Shown: one piece after another, positions 57,780 to 64,000 of the stretch
Layout: every line of letters starts with the position of its first letter
How positions within the stretch are numbered: position 1 is the stretch's first letter
From: Comamonadaceae bacterium
Lineage (GTDB): Bacteria > Pseudomonadota > Gammaproteobacteria > Burkholderiales > Burkholderiaceae_C
DNA length: 64,000 bases
Assembly: GCA_947476285.1 (NCBI GenBank)
Contig: CANJPU010000014.1
Span: forward strand, 1 to 64,000
Direction of reading: 5' to 3'
Notes under the pieces: generated by a model
Database searches by the model: none
What the model was told of the DNA's origin: nothing
The model's input: only the letters and a program-made list of their open reading frames with translations
Translations under genes and position numbers: made by a program

Positions 57780-58876
57780 AAATCGCATTGGTTACCGACG
57801 CCTGGCAGCCGCAAGTCAACGGCGTAGTCACCACGCTGGTGGAACTGGTCAAGGAGTTGACCCTTGCCGGTCACATCGTGAGAGTGATAGAACCCAGCCA
57901 GTTTAGAACTCGTCCTTGCCCCGGTTATGCCGGCATCGATCTGGCGATATCGCCGAAGAAAGGGCTCAGCGCACAGCTCGATGCCTTTGCGCCCGATGCG
58001 ATTCATTTGGCCACCGAAGGGCCGCTGGGGTGGGCTGGGCGCAGCTACTGCCTCCAGCGAAAGCTGGCTTTCACCACTGCGTTCCACACCAAGTTTCCTG
58101 AGATCGTCCATGCGGCCATCAAGGTGCCGGTGTCCTGGGGCTATGCCTTGTTCCGGCATTTTCACCGTCCATCGTCCGGGGTGATGGTGCCGACGCAAAG
58201 CGTGCTGAGCATGCTTGAACGCAGGGGTTTTCGCAATCTCCGTCCCTGGACGCATGGGGTGGATACCTCACTGTTTGAATTTCAGCAGACGCCGCGGGCG
58301 TGCAAGACCATGGGCTTGTTGGCGCGGCCGGTCGCGCTGTTCGTGGGCAGGGTCTCCTACGAGAAGAACATACAGGCCTTCTTGAAGATGGAGTTTCCGG
58401 GTACCAAGGTGGTTTGCGGTGTCGGACCGGTCGAGGCGCAGCTTAAACAGCGCTTCCCGGGGGTGAAATGGCTGGGCTTGCTGCCTCGCTGCGAGTTGGC
58501 TGAGGTTTATGCCGCAGCCGACGTGTTTGTGTTTCCGAGCCATGCCGACACTTTCGGTCTGGTCATGGTCGAGGCGATGGCCTGCGGCACACCGGTGGCT
58601 GCCTATCCGGTGGATGGGCCGCTTGAAGTGCTGGGGCGCACGGACCAACAAGGACGCACTCTGGGCGGTGCCATGAACCAGGATTTGCAGTTGGCCAGCT
58701 ATACAGCGCTCGGAGTGCCGCGCCATGAGGCCCGCGCCCGGGCACTGGACTTCAGTTGGGCACATGCGACACAATTGTTTGCCCACTACCTGGTTCCCGC
58801 GCGTGCGCAGGGTGCTCGAAATGACGAAACCTGTGAGCCGGCTACAGTGGCAGCATCCGTGTCGTCCATCCAATGA
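57776..58876 (+). CDS. Agt-like GT4 diacylglycerol glycosyltransferase
   Basis: A 366-residue GT-B enzyme starting MKIALVTDAWQPQVNGVVTTL, with HLATEGPLGWAGR in the acceptor half and FVGRVSYEKNIQAFL, FVFPSHADTFGLVMVEAMACGTPVAAYPVDGP in the donor half. It matches the glycosyltransferase paired with plcP in alphaproteobacterial and marine lipid-remodelling operons, which makes hexosyl- or glucuronosyl-diacylglycerol. The start overlaps the plcP stop (ATGA) and the stop overlaps the ppk1 start (ATGA). Confidence 0.87.
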   Translation: MKIALVTDAWQPQVNGVVTTLVELVKELTLAGHIVRVIEPSQFRTRPCPGYAGIDLAISPKKGLSAQLDAFAPDAIHLATEGPLGWAGRSYCLQRKLAFTTAFHTKFPEIVHAAIKVPVSWGYALFRHFHRPSSGVMVPTQSVLSMLERRGFRNLRPWTHGVDTSLFEFQQTPRACKTMGLLARPVALFVGRVSYEKNIQAFLKMEFPGTKVVCGVGPVEAQLKQRFPGVKWLGLLPRCELAEVYAAADVFVFPSHADTFGLVMVEAMACGTPVAAYPVDGPLEVLGRTDQQGRTLGGAMNQDLQLASYTALGVPRHEARARALDFSWAHATQLFAHYLVPARAQGARNDETCEPATVAASVSSIQ

Positions 58877-60996
58877 TTTCAGTCACCCACCCCCACACCC
58901 CACCACAGCCGCAGGCCATTCCCCCACTGGCCGGCAGCACCGACCCGTTCCTTGACCGGGATCACAGCATACTGGCCTTCAATGAGCGGGTGCTGGACTG
59001 GGCGCATCGGGCCGATGTGCCGCTGTTGGAGCGCCTGCGCTACCTGTGCATTGTGTCGTCCAATCTCGACGAGTTCTTCGAGGTCAGGGCCGCGCCGCAC
59101 CTCACCGCCTTGCAAACTGCAGAGCACAAGGGCGAATACACCGTGCGGTCGTATGAAGCGCTGGCAGCGGTGGCACACAAGCTGGTGGAGCGGCAGTACG
59201 CTTTGTACAACGACGAGTTGATGCCCGCCTTTGCCCGTGAGCGCATAGACATCGTCGCGCACGGGGTCCGCGACGAGGCGCAACGCAAATGGGTGCATGA
59301 GTATTTCGTGCGGGAAGTGCGCCCGCTTCTCATTCCGGTGGGGCTCGATCCGGCACATCCATTTCCGCAGGTGGCCAACAAGTCGCTCAATTTCATTGTT
59401 CGTCTGGCTGGTAAAGATGCCTTCGGCCGCGAGAACGAAATCGCCATCGTGAAAGTGCCGCGTGTGCTGCCGCGGCTGATACGCATGCCGGCGAAAGTTT
59501 CGGGCAAGAAGGCTTTGTTTGTCTCCCTCTCCAGCGTCATTCGCGCCCACCTGGACCTTCTTTTCCATGGTCGCGTGGTCGGGCAGTTCTCGCAATTTCG
59601 GGTCACGCGCCATTCTGATCTGGCGGTGGATGAAGACGATGTTCGCGATTTGCGCACAGCCCTGCGGATGGGCCTGCAGCAGCGGCACTATGGTCAAGCG
59701 GTGCGGTTGGAGGTGGCGGCCGGCTGCTCGGATTATCTCGCCAGCTTTCTGCTGCAACAGTTCAATTTGCCTCAGCAGTCTTTGTACCGAGTGCATGGGC
59801 CGGTCAATCTGGTGAGGCTGACGCAACTGATTGACCTGGTGGATGAACCGCGGCTGCTGTTCGCACCCTACAGGGCATCCTACCCGGCACAACTGGTGCC
59901 GGGCCGATCGCTGTTCGATCAGTTACGGCGCGGCGATGTGCTCATTCATCAGCCTTTCGAGAGCTTTGACGGTGTGCTGGCATTTTTGCGAGAAGCAGTG
60001 CATGACCCCAAGGTGTTGGCGATCAAGCAGACCATCTACCGCACCGGCGCCGATTCCGAGTTGGTGGATCTGCTGCGCGAAGCGGTTCGTCAGGGCAAGG
60101 AAGTGACTGCCGTGGTGGAACTGAAGGCGCGCTTTGACGAAGAGGCCAACATCAACTGGGCCGAGAGCCTTGAGGAGGTAGGCGCCCAGGTGGTGTACGG
60201 TGTGGTGGGCCTAAAGACCCATGCCAAGATGCTGCTGGTGACACGGCGCGAGGGCAAGCAGCTTGTGCGCTATGCGCATCTGTCCACCGGCAACTACAAC
60301 TCTCGCACGGCTCGGCTTTATACCGACCTGAGCTTTCTCACTGCCGATCGGTCGGTCACGGCCGACGTGGAGAACGTGTTCTTCCATCTGGCCAGCCAAA
60401 GCAAGCTGCCCCGCCTGAACCATCTCTGGCTGGCACCGTTTCATCTGCACCGCAAGCTCATCGAGCGCATCGACGCGCTGGGCGAGGGGGCGGCACAAGG
60501 GCGTGATGCGCGCATCGTGCTCAAGATGAACGCGCTGACCGACCAGCTATTGATGCAGGCCCTGGTGCGTGCGGGGCAGCGTGGCGTGCGCATCGACCTC
60601 ATCGTGCGCGGTGCGTGCATGCTGCAGGCGCGAGTGCCCGGAGTCACAGACAACATCCGGGTTCGCTCGGTCATCGGGCGATTTCTGGAGCATTCGAGGG
60701 TCTTCTACTTCAGGCTGGACGAACAGGAGCAGGTGTTTCTCTCCAGCGCGGACTGGATGAACCGCAATATGTTTCGCCGGGTCGAGCTGGCCTGGCCAAT
60801 CAACGATCCGCGCCTGCTGCGGCGCATTGTCGATGAATGCCTGGTCGCCTACCTTCACGACAAGCGCGATGCCTGGGACTTGATGGCCGATGGAAATTAC
60901 AGGCGGGTCAGGGGCGCTGAAACATCCCAGGGACACGGCGCCCAGGCGGCGTTGATGAATCGATACTCTGCCCCCGCCGGCCAGAGGCAGGAGTGA
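58873..60996 (+). CDS. ppk1: polyphosphate kinase 1
   Basis: A 707-residue Ppk1. Family motifs: N-terminal DRDHSILAFNERVL, LFVSLSSVIRAHLDLLF, IYRTGADSELVDLLREAV, ELKARFDEEANINWAE, the phospho-His region VRYAHLSTGNYNSRTARLYTDLSF, and C-terminal IRVRSVIGRFLEHSRVFYF and SADWMNRN. It polymerises phosphate from ATP. Coupling to lipid-remodelling genes by ATGA is unusual. Confidence 0.97.
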   Translation: MISVTHPHTPPQPQAIPPLAGSTDPFLDRDHSILAFNERVLDWAHRADVPLLERLRYLCIVSSNLDEFFEVRAAPHLTALQTAEHKGEYTVRSYEALAAVAHKLVERQYALYNDELMPAFARERIDIVAHGVRDEAQRKWVHEYFVREVRPLLIPVGLDPAHPFPQVANKSLNFIVRLAGKDAFGRENEIAIVKVPRVLPRLIRMPAKVSGKKALFVSLSSVIRAHLDLLFHGRVVGQFSQFRVTRHSDLAVDEDDVRDLRTALRMGLQQRHYGQAVRLEVAAGCSDYLASFLLQQFNLPQQSLYRVHGPVNLVRLTQLIDLVDEPRLLFAPYRASYPAQLVPGRSLFDQLRRGDVLIHQPFESFDGVLAFLREAVHDPKVLAIKQTIYRTGADSELVDLLREAVRQGKEVTAVVELKARFDEEANINWAESLEEVGAQVVYGVVGLKTHAKMLLVTRREGKQLVRYAHLSTGNYNSRTARLYTDLSFLTADRSVTADVENVFFHLASQSKLPRLNHLWLAPFHLHRKLIERIDALGEGAAQGRDARIVLKMNALTDQLLMQALVRAGQRGVRIDLIVRGACMLQARVPGVTDNIRVRSVIGRFLEHSRVFYFRLDEQEQVFLSSADWMNRNMFRRVELAWPINDPRLLRRIVDECLVAYLHDKRDAWDLMADGNYRRVRGAETSQGHGAQAALMNRYSAPAGQRQE

Positions 60997-60998
60997 AC

Positions 60999-61460
60999 AT
61001 GGACCTGATTCTTTGGCGCCATGCAGAAGCGCAGGACCTAGAAGATGACGGGGACGACATGAAACGACCGCTCACCGCGCGCGGTGAGAAACAGGCGGTG
61101 CGCGTGGCGAACTGGCTCGACCGGCAACTACCGGAAACTGCGCGCATCTTGTGCAGCCCAGCTAGGCGCTGCGAACAAACCGTGCTGGCGCTCGGGCGAA
61201 AATACAAAATTCGCGAAGAGCTTGGACCCCACGCCGTTGTTGCCGACTTGCTGGCCTTGGCCCAGTGGCCCTCTGCCCGGCAGGCGGTGGTGCTGGTGGG
61301 GCATCAGCCGGCGCTGGGCGAGGCCATCGCCCAATTGCTCGGCTACAAGCAAGCGAACTGCCAGGTGCGAAAAGGCTCAGTCTGGTGGCTGCGCACGCGA
61401 GAGCGAGATGGTCACGCGCAAACCGTGCTGGCAGCCGTGCAATCACCCGACACGGTCTGA
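60999..61460 (+). CDS. sixA: SixA-type histidine phosphatase
   Basis: A 153-residue RHG-motif phosphatase (MDLILWRHAEAQD, CSPARRCEQTVLALG, VVLVGHQPALGEAIAQLLG). E. coli SixA dephosphorylates phospho-His proteins of the nitrogen PTS/ArcB; a homologue beside ppk1 and a CHAD gene is common in betaproteobacteria. ATG 60999 (CAGGAG upstream) is preferred over the GTG at 60993 that overlaps the ppk1 stop. Confidence 0.88.
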   Translation: MDLILWRHAEAQDLEDDGDDMKRPLTARGEKQAVRVANWLDRQLPETARILCSPARRCEQTVLALGRKYKIREELGPHAVVADLLALAQWPSARQAVVLVGHQPALGEAIAQLLGYKQANCQVRKGSVWWLRTRERDGHAQTVLAAVQSPDTV

Positions 61461-61503
61461 GCGCGCCTGTTCACAAGCGCGCGTCATGTTCAGCCCTGCG
61501 GCC

Positions 61504-61899
61504 TCAATCCTTGGCTGGCCTGCCGGTCTTGACCGCAGGCACCGCACCGATGGCGGCGACGAAGGCCGCATCGCCGAGGCCGGCCAGCAGTTTGATGCCA
61601 GCGCGCAGCAATTCGCTTTTCTTTGCAGACTTGCCCGCCAAGGCCGCGCGCTGCTTCAACTGCGCAAGCACGGTGTATTCTGGCTTGGGGATGGTGAAGC
61701 TGTCACGAACCAGCTTGGGTTTCTTGGGCTTTTCGGGTTTAACGGTCTTGGCAGGTGGAGCGCTTGCCACCGGCATCTTTGCAGGCGGTGCACTGGGTGC
61801 TGGAGCTTTTGCCGCAGGCCGTTTGGCTGCACTGGGGCGAGTTGTGCGCGCTTTTTTGGCCGGTGCGGCCGCTCGGATTGTCTTCTTTGCAGTTGCCAT
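61504..61899 (-). CDS. histone-like Lys/Ala/Pro-rich protein with conserved C-terminal domain
   Basis: A 131-residue protein from the ATG at 61899. Residues 1-62 are a Lys/Ala/Pro-rich tail (MATAKKTIRAAAPAKKARTT, repeated PAK motifs) like H1-type or AlgP-like proteins. Residues about 63-115 form a compact helical domain (VRDSFTIPKPEYTVLAQLKQ, KSELLRAGIKLLAGL) that may be ribbon-helix-helix-like. Being surrounded by ppk1, sixA, CHAD and ppk2 genes suggests nucleoid or polyphosphate-granule association; this is inference. A longer antisense frame over the CHAD gene is rejected. Confidence 0.7.
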   Translation of the reverse strand: MATAKKTIRAAAPAKKARTTRPSAAKRPAAKAPAPSAPPAKMPVASAPPAKTVKPEKPKKPKLVRDSFTIPKPEYTVLAQLKQRAALAGKSAKKSELLRAGIKLLAGLGDAAFVAAIGAVPAVKTGRPAKD

Positions 61900-61986
61900 G
61901 AGTGTTCTCTTGATAAACAGTGTATATAGTTTATATCGTTTTTTAGTGCGACGCTGCAAGGGCAACTCAATTGTGGGGAAATCGAC

Positions 61987-63474
61987 TTGATCGAATTCGA
62001 ATTGAAGCTGGAAATTGCGCCTGAGCGTCTGGCTGCGGTTGCCCGTGCCATGGGCGCACGCCATTCGCGCGGTCGCAGGCTGCTGGCGCGCTACTTCGAC
62101 ACGGCTGATGAAGCGCTTGCGCGTGCGGGAATCGTGCTGCGGCTGCGCAAGGAGGGCAGAGTCTGGGTGCAGACCGCCAAGTGCGAGGGCGAGCGCGCGC
62201 TGGAGCGCCTGGAGCACAACGTGACGCTGGGCGTCTACCCTGGCGCAGTCTCGCCCGAAATTTCATTGGTGCGCCACGCAGGTACACCGCTTGCACAGCG
62301 CATCAAGCAGGCGCTGGGCCTGGAATCGCTTGACCAGCCCGCGCCCTTGTTGGCCAGGTTTGAAACCGACGTGCAACGCTGCGTTCGCATGATCGAGCAT
62401 GCCGGCTCGGTGGTGGAGCTGGCACTTGACCGTGGCAAAGTCATCGCTGGCGGCGCGCAGTTGGCCTTGTGCGAAATTGAATTCGAATTGACACAGGGCG
62501 ATGCGCTGGCGGTGGTAACACTGGCGCGGCAATGGTGTGCTCAGCACGGTTTGCGCCTGAGCAGCGTCAGCAAATCCGAGAAAGGCCGGCGCCTGGCATC
62601 GGGTCAGCCTTTCGGGCAGCCGGTTGCCGCCACTGCGGTGCGAATGCGGCGCCACGCTGGCGCAGACGAGATGGCTGGCGCCGTTGTTTCCTCCTGTTTG
62701 CGCCAGATTCTGGACAATGCCGTCGAGATCGGCAATGGCAGCGAACATCGCGAACATGTGCATCAGTTGCGAATCGGCTTGCGCCGACTGCGCACCGCTT
62801 TGCGAGAGCTGCGCGGTATTGCGCCGCCGCTCGATGGTGCATCCGAGGCTGCCTTGGTGAACGCCTTCAGGGAACTCGGGCGTGTGCGAGACCAGGATTT
62901 TCTTGCCGGCACTGTGCAGCCGATTCTGATGGCCCAGGGTGGCCCTCCTGTGAATGTTGTGCTCGAAGGAGCAATGCCAGACCCGCGTGCCGTCGTTGAA
63001 TCAGCTGCGTTCCAGGATGCCCTGTTTGGCCTGCTGGAGGTGGTCTACCGCGGCGGGGCGAAGGATGGTGGGCCAGGCGAGCACGCCAAGATCATGAAGA
63101 CGATTCAATCCCGTCTGGAGAAGCTGCTCGTGCGGGTGCTTGAAGACGGCGCGCGCTTTAGCCAACTCGATGCGCAAGCCCAGCACCACGTGCGCAAACG
63201 ACTCAAGCGTTTGCGCTACCTCGCGCAGTCCACCGAAAGCCTGTTTGCGACGCGGCCAGTCAGGAAATACATAGACGCCTTGAAACCGGCGCAAGACGCG
63301 CTGGGTCTGTACAACGACGAGTTGATCGCATTGCAGGCATACCGCCTTCTGGCGGCGCGCGATCCCGCAGCCTGGTTCGGCGTGGGCTGGCTCAGCGCCC
63401 GGCGCGATGTTCATGCGGCGCAGTGCCAGAAAACACTCAAGAGGCTTGCCGACAGAAAACCATTCTGGCGATAG
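61987..63474 (+). CDS. CYTH-CHAD domain protein
   Basis: A 495-residue protein from a TTG at 61987. The N-terminal CYTH (triphosphate tunnel) domain has the IEFELKLEI signature and ARYFDTADEALARAGIVLRLRKEG. The C-terminal CHAD domain (about 210-495) is helical with conserved His/Arg/Lys positions (HREHVHQLRIGLRRLRTALREL, HHVRKRLKRLRYLAQ), known to bind polyphosphate. It may hydrolyse triphosphate or localise to polyphosphate granules. PPK2 follows after 15 bp, so co-transcription is likely. Confidence 0.9.
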   Translation: MIEFELKLEIAPERLAAVARAMGARHSRGRRLLARYFDTADEALARAGIVLRLRKEGRVWVQTAKCEGERALERLEHNVTLGVYPGAVSPEISLVRHAGTPLAQRIKQALGLESLDQPAPLLARFETDVQRCVRMIEHAGSVVELALDRGKVIAGGAQLALCEIEFELTQGDALAVVTLARQWCAQHGLRLSSVSKSEKGRRLASGQPFGQPVAATAVRMRRHAGADEMAGAVVSSCLRQILDNAVEIGNGSEHREHVHQLRIGLRRLRTALRELRGIAPPLDGASEAALVNAFRELGRVRDQDFLAGTVQPILMAQGGPPVNVVLEGAMPDPRAVVESAAFQDALFGLLEVVYRGGAKDGGPGEHAKIMKTIQSRLEKLLVRVLEDGARFSQLDAQAQHHVRKRLKRLRYLAQSTESLFATRPVRKYIDALKPAQDALGLYNDELIALQAYRLLAARDPAAWFGVGWLSARRDVHAAQCQKTLKRLADRKPFWR

Positions 63475-63489
63475 TTGTAGGATGCATGG

Positions 63490-64000
63490 ATGTCAAAGTC
63501 GAAACACGGGAAAGATGACAAGCTGGACAAGAGCGAGTATGAAGATCTGCTCGCGCCGCTTCAGCTTGAACTCAATGAGTTGGCACGCTGGCTGCAGTAC
63601 ACCGGCAAGCGGCTTGCCGTGGTGATTGAGGGGCGAGACACCGCAGGCAAAGGCGGCGTCATTGCTGCGATTGCCGAAACACTCAATCCGCGCCAGTGCC
63701 GCACCGTGGCCCTGGCCAAACCCAACGATCGCGAGAAGACACAGTGGTATTTTCAGCGCTATGTGCCCCATCTGCCAGCGGCAGGCGAAATCGTCTTGTT
63801 CGACCGAAGCTGGTACAACCGCGCCGGTGTGGAACGAGTCATGGGCTTTTGTTCCGAAGATGAGACGAAGGCGTTTCTCAAGCAAGCCCCTGTGTTCGAG
63901 AAGATGCTTGTCGATGACGGCGTCCTGCTGTTCAAATATTGGCTCACGGTCGATCAGGCGCAGCAAGAAGAGCGGTTTGCTGAGCGCCTTGCCGATCCAC
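63490..64000 (+). CDS. ppk2: polyphosphate kinase 2 (partial, runs off the window)
   Basis: An open frame from the ATG at 63490 to the window end, with at least 170 residues and no stop. It shows the PPK2 Walker A VVIEGRDTAGKGG, the ETLNPRQCRTVALAKPNDREK segment, WYFQRYVPHLPAAGEIVLFD and lid motif DRSWYNRAGVERVMGFC. PPK2 enzymes use polyphosphate to phosphorylate nucleotides. It follows the CYTH-CHAD gene by 15 bp. Confidence 0.93.
   Translation, partial: MSKSKHGKDDKLDKSEYEDLLAPLQLELNELARWLQYTGKRLAVVIEGRDTAGKGGVIAAIAETLNPRQCRTVALAKPNDREKTQWYFQRYVPHLPAAGEIVLFDRSWYNRAGVERVMGFCSEDETKAFLKQAPVFEKMLVDDGVLLFKYWLTVDQAQQEERFAERLADP

Noticed and set aside
61462-61490. GCGCGC...GCGCGC hairpin after sixA as a terminator
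   Set aside because: Short self-complementary repeat with no T-run on either strand.

Overview
The window reads as chromosomal DNA of a betaproteobacterium, most likely Burkholderiales and probably Comamonadaceae. The order carA-carB-greA-DUF4149 gene-yhbY/rlmE-ftsH-folP-glmM is the arrangement I associate with that family. High GC coding bias and many ATGA/GTGA stop-start overlaps fit. The assignment is inference from gene order and protein character, not a database match.

Layout. (1) 1-126 is the 3' end of a group II intron (domains V and VI). (2) 127-15.9 kb is core housekeeping: carbamoyl-phosphate synthase, GreA, YhbY, RlmE, FtsH, FolP and GlmM, interrupted by two tandem TPR/glycosyltransferase paralogues on the minus strand. 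A dispersed repeat family flanks carAB and lies upstream of greA; one 22-bp piece sits at the same distance from the -10 boxes of carA and greA. (3) 16.5-24.1 kb is a copper-handling cluster: CusF-like protein, cupredoxin, multicopper oxidase, TolC-type lipoprotein, small His/Met-rich secreted proteins and a Cu P-type ATPase. (4) 24.3-64 kb is a long phosphorus-limitation island.

The phosphorus island holds a metallophosphoesterase lipoprotein, an MGDG-synthase-type glycosyltransferase, phnCDE followed by a frameshifted iron alcohol dehydrogenase, a hemolysin-III/PAQR protein, three different secreted phosphatases (PhoD, PhoA, PhoX), a phosphatidylserine decarboxylase paired with a class III aminotransferase and a GT4 glycosyltransferase, an LplT-type lysophospholipid flippase, PstS with an MliC-type lipoprotein, a three-gene chemosensory module, an OprB-type porin with an unknown partner gene, an ars operon, an operon encoding OlsB-like, PlcP-like and Agt-like proteins with Ppk1 and SixA, and finally a CYTH-CHAD protein and PPK2.

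I find direct-repeat Pho-box-like sites (two 7-mers resembling CTGTCAY, 4-bp spacer) before most of these units. The best are at 55980-56019 (four half-sites at exact 11-bp pitch), 53926-53943, 51057-51074, 46232-46260 and 38009-38026. The likely logic is PhoB-controlled scavenging of phosphate and phosphonate, replacement of phospholipids by glyco- and ornithine lipids, salvage of lysophospholipids, polyphosphate metabolism, and arsenate detoxification where high-affinity phosphate uptake would let arsenate in. Part of the lipid chemistry (aminotransferase + PSD + membrane protein + GT4) and one strongly Pho-boxed gene (52543-53886) have no function I recognise.
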